A DNA stretch of 64,000 nt from Gammaproteobacteria bacterium. Its GTDB lineage: Bacteria > Pseudomonadota > Gammaproteobacteria > Steroidobacterales > Steroidobacteraceae. The DNA lies in NCBI GenBank assembly GCA_017577615.1, contig PKRE01000005.1, positions 62,001 through 126,000 of the forward strand, read 5' to 3'. The notes beneath the pieces are model-generated. The model was not told the DNA's origin, did no database searches, and was given only the letters and a program-made list of their open reading frames with translations. Positions 19,234 to 27,378 of this stretch are shown piece after piece (within the stretch, counting starts at the first letter, position 1; every line of letters begins with the position of its first letter). The position numbers and the translations under genes were made by a program.

Positions 19234-20610
19234 ATGGCACTCAAACTTCGGGTCATTAGCGATCATTACAAGGCGTTAGGCAAGCGCAGCTCGTGCCTTT
19301 TTGGTGTCACGGGTGGTCGCATCGGCCGCGCCCAGGACAACGACTGGGTGTTGCCAGACCCTGACCGATATGTTTCGAGCTACCACTGCAAGATCTCCTA
19401 CCGCGCGGGCGAGTGGATCCTCGAGGACACGAGCACCAACGGCGTCTTCGTCAACGGATCGGACACTCCGGTGTCGGTGGAGGGACCGTACTCGCTGCAG
19501 GACGGTGACCGCCTGCGTCTCGGCGACTACGAGCTGCTCGTCAGCATCGACGATCGCAACGATTTCCCCCCCGATGCAAGCGGTCAGATCCCAGTTCTCG
19601 AGCGAGGTCGTCGGCAGCTTACGGCTGCCGCCGAAGACCTTGGCGAAGAGCTGGATATCACCGATCTGTTGAACGACCCTTCCTTACACCCCGAACCGGG
19701 CTTGGCATCGTCGCGGGCATCCCGCAGCGATCCCCTCGCCCTCGAAACGGCGCTCGGCCTGAAGCCAGCGCCGCCGAAACCGACACCGACCCAAGCGCGC
19801 AGACCCGCGCGCAGTGGGTTTACCTCTCTGCTCGATGAGCCTCCCGAGGAGCCCCGGCAACGCACGACGATACCAGGCCAGCCGTCCGCCGACGACTGGC
19901 AGATGCAGACTCGTCCATACGATCGCAAGACGCTGACGGCGCTCTCCACTGCTGCGCTGACGCGCCGCACGGAGCCAAAGCAGCCGCCGCGCGCCAAACG
20001 TCCGGAGAGCGGCTCAACCTCCGACTCCGCCAGTGGAGTCGAAGCTTTTTGCCGCGGTGCCGGCATCGACCCCTCGTTTCTGCCATCTGATGCGCAGCAC
20101 GCCTTGCTGACCGTGGCAGGTCAAATGCTACGGGAGGTCGTCCTGGGGCTGATGGAAGCGCTCAAGAGCCGCGCCAACCTGAAAAGCCGGCTCAAGCTCG
20201 CGCAAACGACGATTCAGCCCTCCGACAACAATCCGCTCAAGTTCTCGGCCAGCGTGGACGAAGCCCTGCTGAAGCTGTTGGATCCGCACAGCAGTCGCTA
20301 CCTTGGACCCGTCGAAGCGATCCGCAGCTCCTTCGCTGATCTACGCACGCATCACGCCGCGTTGCTCGCAGCGATCCAAGCAGCCGTCGACGAGCTCATG
20401 ACTCGTATCGAGCCGAGCGAACTGCAAGAGCGGTTCGATCGAGGACTGAAGCGCGGCTCCATCCTCGGAGCCGCGAATCGCATGAAGTACTGGGACCTTT
20501 ACGTCGAGTTCTACCACGCGCTCAACCAACGCAACGAAGATGGCCTGCCCGTGCTCTTTGCTGAAGAGCTGGCACGCGCGTACGCAGAACACTCGACGCC
20601 GAAGAAATGA
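19234..20610 (+). CDS. FHA-domain protein of the type VI secretion TagH/ImpI kind
   Basis: An N-terminal FHA domain (about residues 25-105) carries the phosphothreonine-binding residues in GGRIGRAQDNDWVLP, SSYHCKISY and EDTSTNGVFVNG. A Pro/Thr-rich, probably disordered linker follows (about 130-265). The C-terminal roughly 185 residues match the domain specific to T6SS FHA proteins: FCRGAGIDPSFLPSD, LLREVVLGLMEALKSRAN-like helices, IQPSDNNPLKFSASVDEALL and AANRMKYWDLYVEFYHAL. In T6SS systems such proteins are phosphorylated by PpkA and reset by PppA. No other T6SS gene is present in the window, so this is an isolated member. The adjacent kinase and phosphatase genes are 40 kb away. Confidence 0.85.
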   Translation: MALKLRVISDHYKALGKRSSCLFGVTGGRIGRAQDNDWVLPDPDRYVSSYHCKISYRAGEWILEDTSTNGVFVNGSDTPVSVEGPYSLQDGDRLRLGDYELLVSIDDRNDFPPDASGQIPVLERGRRQLTAAAEDLGEELDITDLLNDPSLHPEPGLASSRASRSDPLALETALGLKPAPPKPTPTQARRPARSGFTSLLDEPPEEPRQRTTIPGQPSADDWQMQTRPYDRKTLTALSTAALTRRTEPKQPPRAKRPESGSTSDSASGVEAFCRGAGIDPSFLPSDAQHALLTVAGQMLREVVLGLMEALKSRANLKSRLKLAQTTIQPSDNNPLKFSASVDEALLKLLDPHSSRYLGPVEAIRSSFADLRTHHAALLAAIQAAVDELMTRIEPSELQERFDRGLKRGSILGAANRMKYWDLYVEFYHALNQRNEDGLPVLFAEELARAYAEHSTPKK

Positions 20611-20691
20611 TCGGGGGGGCTGGGAGAACTGGAGCCGGCGCCAGTGGCGCAGAACCTAGCGCCCAGCAGTCACCCGCCGCGAAGCGACGCG

Positions 20692-22074
20692 CTACTGCTC
20701 GACGCGCGCGGTAGCCATCTCACGCTGCGACGGAGGGCCTGAGTCCGTAGCGACCCAGTCCAGGATGTCGATATAGCTGCGTATGTTGTCGACGAAGCGC
20801 ACCGGCTCCCAGCCTCGCGCGTAACCCCGTTTGACACGTGTGTACCACTTCGATTGCGTCAGCAGCGGCAAGTGCTCGCGCACATCGGCCCACGAATCCG
20901 GATTCTTGCCGTGCATCTGCGTGAGAATGCGCGCGTCCTCGAGATGTCCGAGACCGACGTTGTACGCCGCGAGCGCGAACCACGTGCGATCAGGCTCCAG
21001 GATTCGTTTGGGAATCTGATTGCGGATGTAGACGAGGTATCGCGCGCCACCGAAGATGCTGTCGCGCGGATCCAGGCGATCCTGGACCCCCAACGAACGG
21101 GCCGTTTGCTCGGTGAGCATCATGAGACCGCGCACACCCGTCGGCGAGGTGGCCAGCGGGTCCCACTGCGATTCCTGGTAGCCGATGGCCGCGAGTAGGC
21201 GCCAATCGACGCCAACCTCCGCTGCAGCCTCGCGGAACCACTCGCGATAAAGGGGCAAACGCGTCGCGATGTGCTCCAGGAACACGCGCGCCTGGATGTA
21301 ATCGAAGCGCTCTGCGCCGGCGTAATAGCTGTCGAGAATTGCAGCCAGCCGACCTTCCGCCTTGAGCGACGAATAAAAAGCGGTTACACGCCGCAGTAGC
21401 GAGGCGTCCCGCGCATCCACTGCCCAAGCAAGCGCCTTACCTTCTGATAGATCGAAGCCGATGCGAATCTCGGGGTGAAACGCGCGACCGATCGCGAACT
21501 CGTTGGAATCGGCAATCGTGTAATCGAACTCGCGGCGCGACAGCCGATACAACAGCTCTTCTGTCTCGACGGCAGGGTTCTCGACCCATGAGAGGTTCGG
21601 ATACCTAAGACGCAGCTCCTCGAGCGTTGCAGCGTGGGCGCTGCCAGCGATTACCTCGATGTGCCCCCGACTGGCTTGCTCGATGTCACGCGGCCGCGGA
21701 TCGCCTTGCCGATAGATCAAGTGTTGCTTGACTTGCTGATACGGCGGACCGAACTCGGCTTTCGGCGGCAGCTGCAACCCGTGTGTGAGCCCGGCAGCAG
21801 CAATGTGCGCGCGGCCGGATTCGAGCTCTCGCAGGACATCAGCGACGGTGGGGACCGAGTAGATGAAAAGCCGCACTCCGAGCTCTGCAGCGAAACGGCT
21901 CGCCAAGTCGAACTCGGGCCCCTGCGGCCCAGCAGCACCCAAGTAATAGGCGCTCGGCAAGTTGCGCGTGACGACTCGCAACTCCCCGGAACGCATGATC
22001 TGCTCGAGAAGAGACGGCGGTCGCGAGCACGTCGCGAGCAAGAGCGTGGCGACGATGGCGAGGGCGGTCTTCAG
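20692..22074 (-). CDS. mltF: MltF-like lytic transglycosylase with periplasmic-binding-protein domain; CTG start proposed
   Basis: MltF-type enzymes cleave peptidoglycan to 1,6-anhydromuropeptides. After the N-terminus comes a solute-binding-like domain (GELRVVTRNLPSAYYLG to about residue 260), then a Slt domain with IGYQESQWDPLATSPTGVRGLMML split over about residues 305-330 (catalytic Glu in YQESQW) and AAYNVGLGHLEDA. The longest frame with an ATG, GTG or TTG start begins with a TTG at 22041, which lacks a ribosome site and cuts through a signal sequence. Six codons after GGGAGG, an in-frame CTG at 22074 would give LKTALAIVATLLLATC, a signal peptide ending in a lipobox-like LLATC. I therefore place the start there, giving 460 residues. 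Confidence 0.85.
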   Translation of the reverse strand: MKTALAIVATLLLATCSRPPSLLEQIMRSGELRVVTRNLPSAYYLGAAGPQGPEFDLASRFAAELGVRLFIYSVPTVADVLRELESGRAHIAAAGLTHGLQLPPKAEFGPPYQQVKQHLIYRQGDPRPRDIEQASRGHIEVIAGSAHAATLEELRLRYPNLSWVENPAVETEELLYRLSRREFDYTIADSNEFAIGRAFHPEIRIGFDLSEGKALAWAVDARDASLLRRVTAFYSSLKAEGRLAAILDSYYAGAERFDYIQARVFLEHIATRLPLYREWFREAAAEVGVDWRLLAAIGYQESQWDPLATSPTGVRGLMMLTEQTARSLGVQDRLDPRDSIFGGARYLVYIRNQIPKRILEPDRTWFALAAYNVGLGHLEDARILTQMHGKNPDSWADVREHLPLLTQSKWYTRVKRGYARGWEPVRFVDNIRSYIDILDWVATDSGPPSQREMATARVEQ

Positions 22075-22407
22075 AGCGTCCCTCCCGGCTCGAAGCCTTG
22101 AACGTGGCTGCCCGAAGGACCACTTATGGAAACCGCTCGCAGTGAGGTTGTTCGCTGCACGGCTCTCCGGACGGTCTGGACTGTCGGTAGGCGTAAGTTT
22201 ACTGGCAGAGAGCGGTCTTACGACCTTTGCTCAAGGAATGCAGGTTTTGCCCGGCCAGCCGACTGGGGTTCGTGCGGGGGCGCGGTTGCGAACTTCGCTC
22301 GAATCGAGGCGTCTCAAGAATTGGCGAGAAGAGCGGCGCCGTGGTGCACGCTTGTGAGAGAACTCGAGGCGCGAAGGTTTGCGAGCATCAGCCGGCGAAC
22401 CAGCCTT
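22075..22407. other. Gap between mltF and the tRNA-Ser promoter
   Basis: This stretch separates the divergent mltF start from the tRNA promoter. Short frames cross it but none has a start with a ribosome site or recognisable protein similarity. I see no repeat or RNA structure that stands out. mltF's promoter should lie here but no clear boxes were found. Confidence 0.5.
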
Positions 22408-22436
22408 TTGTCTTCGCGCGTGGGTCCATATACAAT
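22408..22436 (+). promoter_or_regulatory. tRNA-Ser promoter
   Basis: TTGTCT (22408-22413), a 17-base spacer and TACAAT (22431-22436) form a good sigma-70 promoter. It is followed by the GC-rich CGCGGCCC, a stringent-type discriminator expected for a tRNA gene. The tRNA begins 50 bases after the -10 box. Confidence 0.7.
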
Positions 22437-22485
22437 CGCGGCCCTTTCAGTGTTGGCGCCGGAAGCGCGGTCTCTGGCATCCATC

Positions 22486-22577
22486 GGAGAGGTACCGAAG
22501 CGGTCATAACGGCACCGACTCGAAATCGGTTGGGGGCATTGCGCCCCACGTGGGTTCGAATCCCACCCTCTCCGCCA
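22486..22577 (+). tRNA. tRNA-Ser (anticodon CGA)
   Basis: The 92-base sequence starts GGAGAGG and ends CTCTCC-G-CCA, so the acceptor stem pairs perfectly and CCA is encoded. The anticodon stem ACCGA/TCGGT holds the loop CTCGAAA with anticodon CGA, reading UCG. A long variable arm (GGGGGCATTGCGCCCC) is typical of serine tRNAs, and GTGGGTTCGAATCCCAC is a complete T arm. It stands alone with its own promoter and terminator. Confidence 0.97.
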
Positions 22578-22594
22578 TTTCCTCGTAAGTAAGA

Positions 22595-22624
22595 AGCTCT
22601 CCCCCAGGAGGGCTTTTTGTTTTG
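22595..22624 (+). terminator. Intrinsic terminator of tRNA-Ser
   Basis: AGCTCTCC (22595-22602) pairs with GGAGGGCT (22607-22614), with one G-U pair, over a CCCA loop, and TTTTTGTTTT follows at once. It lies 17 bases past the tRNA 3' end. Confidence 0.85.
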
Positions 22625-22749
22625 GGACTTGGCAGCCCTCCCTGGCCTTCCCTGCTGCGCGCTCCGGGCTCGTGGGTGAACCTCTTAAGCGCTAGCGGGT
22701 CGAAGCTGTGAGGCTTTACAGTCGTGCGACCCCAATTCACACTGCAACT

Positions 22750-24243
22750 GTGAAAGCGCTTGCCACACTCTTGCTCACCGCCACGATGGTGGTCGCCGCC
22801 GCGCCGGCGGCCTCTGCCAATCCGAATGATCTGCCGGACATGGGCAGCCCGGCAAGCGCCATCCTGTCCTTGGAAGATGAGTATCAGATCGGCCGAATGA
22901 TCGTGCGGGGGTTGCGCGACTCGGATCAGATTCTCGAGGACCCGGAAGCCACCGAATATATCCAAGCCATCGGCGCGCGACTCGCGAGCCATGCGAATGA
23001 TGGATCCCACAAGTTCACGTTCTTCGTAGCCAGAGACAATTCGATCAACGCTTTCGCATTGCCCGGCGGATTCATCGGCGTCAACGTCGGGCTCATACTC
23101 GAAACGAAGAACGAAAGCGAGCTGGCCGGTGTGCTCGCGCACGAAATCGCACACGTCACGCAGCGACACATTGCGCGCAGCATCGCCGCCCAGAGCAAGA
23201 ACAACTTGGTCTCCACAGCCGCGATGCTTGCCGCGATTCTCATCGGTGCGGCCGGCGGCGCAGGTGGCGACGCCGCGATGGCCGGGGTCGCTGCGGCGCA
23301 AAGTCTCGCCATTCAGCAACAAATCAGCTTCACGCGCTCGAACGAGTCGGAAGCCGATCGAATCGGGCTCGGTATTCTCGCGAGCGCACAGTTTGATCCC
23401 TACGGCATGCCCGCGTTCTTCGAAACGATGAGCCGACTGTACGGCGGCAGCGAAGCGAACATGCCCGAGATGCTGCGAACGCACCCCATCAGCACCGCTC
23501 GTATCGCCGAAACCAAGGAACGCGCGCTGCAACTCAACGTCGAGCCGCTGCCTGAGAGCCTGGGCTATGCCCTGGTGAAAGAGCGGCTGCGAGTGCTCTC
23601 GACGCCTGCGGGGCGCGACCCTCGTGAGTACTACGAGGCAACGATCGGCAACGCTGCCGATGCGACACCTGCCCAGGAGTACGGCAAAGGGCTCGCGTTG
23701 ATGGCTGCTGGCGAGGCCGCGAAGGCGGTGCCGATCTTCAAGCGCCTGCGCGATGCCAATCCCAGCGTGAGCCAATACCACACCGCTCTCGGCCAATCTC
23801 AGTTACTCGCCGGACAAGGCGATGCCTCGCTCGAGACGCTGAAGCGGGCGCACGAGCTCTTTCCGCGCAATGTGGCAGTGACGATCCGCTACGCGGAAGC
23901 GCTGATGCAGCTCGGCAACCCGCGACGAGCGCACGAGATCCTCCTTGATCTCTTCAACGTCGTGCCGCCCACGCCGGAGCAAGCGCGTTTGACCGCCCTT
24001 GCCGCAAATGCCGCCGGCGACGTAGCGGACTCGTATTACTACATGTCCGAATATCACGTCATGAGCGGCGATCTACCGCTTGCGATCAATCAGCTGCAAC
24101 TCGCGCTCGCGGTCCCCAAGATCACGCCTGTTCAGCGCGCTAGATTCGAGGCACGCCTCGAAGAGATACAACAGGCCTTGCCGAAACGCGTGGCGCGCCA
24201 GCGACAAGCGGACAACGAACGTCGTCGCTTCGGCGGTTATTGA
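22750..24243 (+). CDS. bepA: BepA/YfgC-like periplasmic M48 metalloprotease with TPR domain
   Basis: BepA-type proteins act in the periplasm as protease and chaperone during assembly of LptD and other outer-membrane proteins. From the GTG at 22750 the product is 497 residues with a signal peptide (hydrophobic core LATLLLTATMVV, cleavage after AASA). The mature part begins NPNDLPDMGSPA, as in the E. coli protein. The M48 domain has the zinc motif HEIAHVTQRH (131-140) and the third ligand in NESEADRIG. TPR-like helices fill the C-terminal 200 residues. A GTG 14 codons upstream (22708) is possible. mlaA follows with a 4-base overlap of the open frame, fitting an outer-membrane maintenance unit. 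Confidence 0.9.
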   Translation: MKALATLLLTATMVVAAAPAASANPNDLPDMGSPASAILSLEDEYQIGRMIVRGLRDSDQILEDPEATEYIQAIGARLASHANDGSHKFTFFVARDNSINAFALPGGFIGVNVGLILETKNESELAGVLAHEIAHVTQRHIARSIAAQSKNNLVSTAAMLAAILIGAAGGAGGDAAMAGVAAAQSLAIQQQISFTRSNESEADRIGLGILASAQFDPYGMPAFFETMSRLYGGSEANMPEMLRTHPISTARIAETKERALQLNVEPLPESLGYALVKERLRVLSTPAGRDPREYYEATIGNAADATPAQEYGKGLALMAAGEAAKAVPIFKRLRDANPSVSQYHTALGQSQLLAGQGDASLETLKRAHELFPRNVAVTIRYAEALMQLGNPRRAHEILLDLFNVVPPTPEQARLTALAANAAGDVADSYYYMSEYHVMSGDLPLAINQLQLALAVPKITPVQRARFEARLEEIQQALPKRVARQRQADNERRRFGGY

Positions 24244-24299
24244 TAAACTTGCCGTTCACGCGCAGTCGGCGCGGTCTTAATCTCGAAGGACTTCTCCGC

Positions 24300-25073
24300 A
24301 TGTCACTCACGACGCACAGGGCGGACGCTCTTCGCGCGGCAGGGTTGCTGTTCGTCATGTTGCTTGCCGCAGGTTGTGCAGCGACGCCCGGACGCACGCC
24401 GCTCGGCGAAGATCCGCTCGAGCGCTTCAACCGTGGTGTCTACAAGTTCAACGACGCTGTCGATCGGGCCGCGTTGAAACCCGTCGCGAAGGGCTACAAG
24501 AAGGTCACACCACGGGTCATTCGTCGCGGTATTAGCAATTTCTTCGCCAACCTGTCGTATCCGATCACCATCGTCAACCAGTTCCTCCAAGGGAAACCGG
24601 GGACGGGGTTGAAGGACACCGGTCGCTTCCTGCTCAATTCGACGCTCGGCATTGCCGGGCTCTTCGATGTTGCGACGCCTATCGGCCTCGAGGCCCACGA
24701 CGAGGACTTCGGCCAAACGCTGGCTGTCTGGGGTGTCGGCTCCGGGCCATATATCCACTTGCCGCTGGTCGGCCCATCGACCTTGCGCGATGCGCCTGGT
24801 CGCGTCGTCGATTGGTTCCTTGACCCGCTGACGCATGCAAACATTCCTTGGGAAGCGGAATGGGCACAACGTGCGTTGAGGGTCATAGATACTCGTGCCG
24901 AGCTCTTGACGCTCGACCCCACCCTCGAACGCGCATTCGACCCTTACGCATTCATCCGAGATGCATGGTTGCAGCGGCGCGAGTTCGAAATCTTCGATGG
25001 CAATCCGCCGCCGGAGACACTTGACGAGGAATTCGACGAAGAATTCTTCGAGGACGAGGAAAACGGGAATTAG
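24300..25073 (+). CDS. mlaA: MlaA (VacJ) outer-membrane lipoprotein
   Basis: MlaA removes mislocalised phospholipids from the outer leaflet of the outer membrane and passes them to MlaC. The ATG at 24300 follows GAAGGA and opens a lipoprotein signal ending LLAAGC. The mature part shows family blocks DPLERFNRGVYKFND, FFANLSYPITIVNQFLQGK, RFLLNSTLGIAGLFDVA and GPYIHLPLVGPSTLRDAPG. The last roughly 20 residues are very acidic (EEFDEEFFEDEEN). It converges on mlaB, so all six Mla components are coded in 4 kb, with MlaA on the opposite strand from the rest. Confidence 0.96.
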   Translation: MSLTTHRADALRAAGLLFVMLLAAGCAATPGRTPLGEDPLERFNRGVYKFNDAVDRAALKPVAKGYKKVTPRVIRRGISNFFANLSYPITIVNQFLQGKPGTGLKDTGRFLLNSTLGIAGLFDVATPIGLEAHDEDFGQTLAVWGVGSGPYIHLPLVGPSTLRDAPGRVVDWFLDPLTHANIPWEAEWAQRALRVIDTRAELLTLDPTLERAFDPYAFIRDAWLQRREFEIFDGNPPPETLDEEFDEEFFEDEENGN

Positions 25074-25132
25074 AATGTAGACAGCGGATGTAGGGCCCTA
25101 GTAACGGCCTCGTTCGACTCCCTTACTCCAGC

Positions 25133-25438
25133 CTAGCGCCCGGAATTGATCAGCTCTTCCACTTCGCTGATGCGCGCGAGCGCAAGAATCTGCCCCGGCA
25201 CGTTCGTGAAGCGCACGCGTTGATTTCGTCGTCTGGCCAACCGAAGCCATTCGATCAGCAGCGCCAGGCCGGCACTATCGCTTTCCGTGACTGCGCTCAG
25301 ATCGATCAGCAGCTCTTCGCCTGCCGCTTTGAGGCGTTCAGTGCTCTCCTGGAGAAGCTTTGGCACAGTGACGGCATCGAGCACGCCGCTCACGCGATAG
25401 TGTCCGTCACCCAGTGCCTCCAATGTTGCTTCGCTCAC
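25133..25438 (-). CDS. mlaB: MlaB, STAS-domain component of the Mla transporter
   Basis: MlaB is a small cytosolic STAS protein that binds MlaF and supports ATPase activity. The 101 residues contain the STAS core LLIDLSAVTESDSAGLALL, including the conserved Asp-Ser pair at the helix start, and end with the beta-strand RVRFTNVP. It overlaps the mlaC stop by four bases and is the last gene of mlaFEDCB, as in E. coli. Confidence 0.92.
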   Translation of the reverse strand: MSEATLEALGDGHYRVSGVLDAVTVPKLLQESTERLKAAGEELLIDLSAVTESDSAGLALLIEWLRLARRRNQRVRFTNVPGQILALARISEVEELINSGR

Positions 25439-26100
25439 GCGCCTGCCGCCTTCTCGGTTGGCTTCTTGACGGTACCGCTCGCCACTTGCTCCTCGAGCCG
25501 CTTGATCACGGCTTCAAGACCCTTTTGCTCGATCTCCGCGGCGAAATCAGTGCGGAACGATTTCACGTAGGAAATGCCTTCGATCTGCACGTCGTAGGCC
25601 TTCCAGCCGTCGGGCGTCCGCCGTAGCGAGTAGTTCACCGGCACACGTTGCCCATTGTCGCGACGCACTTCGCTGCGGACAGTCGCCACTTTCGCGTTGG
25701 GGTCGCCTTGGAATGGCAGGATCCTGAGACGATCAGGCGTGAACTCGACCAACGCCTCGCCATAGTTCTGCAGCAACGTTTGATAGAACGCATTGATGAA
25801 ACGTTCCCGCTGCTCAGGCGTAGCAGTGCGCCAATGCTTGGCTAGCACCAGCTGAGCCGCGTAACGTGTATCGAAGTGCGGCAGCACGTGCTTGTCGACG
25901 ACCTCTCGAACCTTGCTCGGATCCTTCTTGTATTCATCGCGCTTCGCGTCGAGGGCGGCCAGAGTGTCCTGAGCGACTTTCGTCACGAGTTCATACGGCC
26001 CAAGCTGCGCGGCACCTTCTCCCGCGGCCCCCGCCGTACCCACGAGCAGCGTCGCGATGACACCGATACACAACTGACGAAAGGTCCGCGCGAAACTCAT
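25435..26100 (-). CDS. mlaC: MlaC, periplasmic phospholipid-binding protein
   Basis: MlaC carries phospholipid across the periplasm between MlaA and MlaFEDB. The 221 residues begin with a signal peptide (hydrophobic core LCIGVIATLLVGTAGA, cleavage near AGAAGE). The mature domain has the family features VDKHVLPHFDTRYAAQLVLAKHW-like helices, FYQTLLQNYGEAL and the strand DGWKAYDVQIEGISYVKSFR. Its ends overlap mlaD and mlaB by four bases each, so translation is coupled. Confidence 0.94.
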   Translation of the reverse strand: MSFARTFRQLCIGVIATLLVGTAGAAGEGAAQLGPYELVTKVAQDTLAALDAKRDEYKKDPSKVREVVDKHVLPHFDTRYAAQLVLAKHWRTATPEQRERFINAFYQTLLQNYGEALVEFTPDRLRILPFQGDPNAKVATVRSEVRRDNGQRVPVNYSLRRTPDGWKAYDVQIEGISYVKSFRTDFAAEIEQKGLEAVIKRLEEQVASGTVKKPTEKAAGA

Positions 26101-26582
26101 TGCTCCGTCTCCTGCGTTTGCTCGCCGCGCCTGCTGAACGTCGCGACGAGCTGATTGATGAGATTCTCAAGCACCAGAGCATCCTGAACGAACTCGATCT
26201 GGTCGCCATCCTTGAGATACTCGTCGGCACCGCCAACCGTAATACCGATGTACTGACCGCCGAGCAAGCCGGACGTCATGATGCTGGCGTCGCTGTCGAC
26301 GGGAATCTTGTCGTACCGCGAGTTGATCCGCATGCGCACGACGGCCTTGTAGATCTGCTGGTCGAAGACGATCGACTCGACACGCCCAACGGTCACGCCG
26401 GCGATGGACACGGCTGCTCCCGGCTTCAAGCTGCCGATGTTCTCGAAGTGGGCATACACCTCGTAGCTATCGTTCAGCGACAGCTGCCGATTCGTGATTT
26501 GCGTCACGAGAAAGAACAGCGCAGCAAACCCGAGCAGGACGAACAGCCCGGTCGAAAGTTCCACGGCTCGCGTCGAACGCAT
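26097..26582 (-). CDS. mlaD: MlaD, MCE-domain substrate-binding subunit
   Basis: MlaD forms a hexameric MCE ring on the periplasmic side of the inner-membrane complex. The 161 residues have one N-terminal membrane segment (residues about 8-27, GLFVLLGFAALFFLVTQ) followed by an MCE domain (YAHFENIGSLKPGAAVSIAG, VGRVESIVFD, SGLLGGQYIGITVG). It lies 28 bases after mlaE and overlaps mlaC. The Gln-rich tail may be unstructured. Confidence 0.94.
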   Translation of the reverse strand: MRSTRAVELSTGLFVLLGFAALFFLVTQITNRQLSLNDSYEVYAHFENIGSLKPGAAVSIAGVTVGRVESIVFDQQIYKAVVRMRINSRYDKIPVDSDASIMTSGLLGGQYIGITVGGADEYLKDGDQIEFVQDALVLENLINQLVATFSRRGEQTQETEQ

Positions 26583-26610
26583 AGACGATCCTCGAATTGC
26601 ACCACCGTGC

Positions 26611-27378
26611 TCAGAGCATGGCGGCAGTCAGCATGTAATCCAGTAACAGCGTCAAGACCGCCGAGATCACGACGGTGCGCGTGGTGGCACGGCCCACGCC
26701 CTCTGCTGTAGGCGTGGCGGTGTAGCCTTCATACACGGCAATCAGGCTGCAGGCGACGCCGAAGACGCACCCCTTGATCACCCCTTCCATCACGTCGGAG
26801 ACGTCGACGCTCGCGCGCATCTGCGACCAGAAAGCTGCCGCATCCACGCCAAGCTGCTGGACGCCGATGAGCTGCACACCAAAGATACCGATAGAGATGA
26901 ATATCATCGTGAGGAGCGGCACCGCTATGCAGCCGCCCAAGAACCGCGGCGCCACGACACGACGAAAGGGGTCGACTGCCATCATCTCCATCGCGGCGAG
27001 CTGATCCGTCGCGCGCATCAGACCGATCTCCGAAGCGAGCGCCGTGCCTGCACGCCCCGCAAACAGCAACGCCGTCACAACCGGGCCGAGCTCCTTGATG
27101 AGCGCAAGCGCGGAGCCAGTTCCGAGCGCATCTTCCGAGCCGAAGCGCTGCAGCAGGTCGTAGCCCTGCAACCCGAGCACCATGCCGACAAAGAGCCCGC
27201 AAGTCATGATGATGACGAGCGACAGAGCGCCGGCGTTGTATACCTGTTCCACGATGAGCCCAGGACGCAACAGCGCACGCGGAATCTGACCGAGCACGCG
27301 CACGAAGAACAGCGCCACCGCACCGACTGTGGCGACGAAACTGCGAAGACTGTCCAGGAGCTCGCGAAGAAGCGTCAT
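26611..27378 (-). CDS. mlaE: MlaE, permease subunit of the Mla transporter
   Basis: MlaE is the integral inner-membrane permease of the phospholipid ABC transporter. It has 255 residues with five to six hydrophobic segments and the family motifs GLFVGMVLGLQGYDLL, ELGPVVTALLFAGRAGTALASEIG and FWSQMRASVDVSDVMEGVIKG. The start overlaps the mlaF stop by four bases. Confidence 0.95.
   Translation of the reverse strand: MTLLRELLDSLRSFVATVGAVALFFVRVLGQIPRALLRPGLIVEQVYNAGALSLVIIMTCGLFVGMVLGLQGYDLLQRFGSEDALGTGSALALIKELGPVVTALLFAGRAGTALASEIGLMRATDQLAAMEMMAVDPFRRVVAPRFLGGCIAVPLLTMIFISIGIFGVQLIGVQQLGVDAAAFWSQMRASVDVSDVMEGVIKGCVFGVACSLIAVYEGYTATPTAEGVGRATTRTVVISAVLTLLLDYMLTAAML

Noticed and set aside
22504..23796. 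430-codon open frame on the minus strand, opposite the tRNA-Ser and bepA-like gene
   Set aside because: It covers the tRNA and the M48 protease in antisense, is rich in Arg/His and has no domain; it is a shadow caused by high GC.
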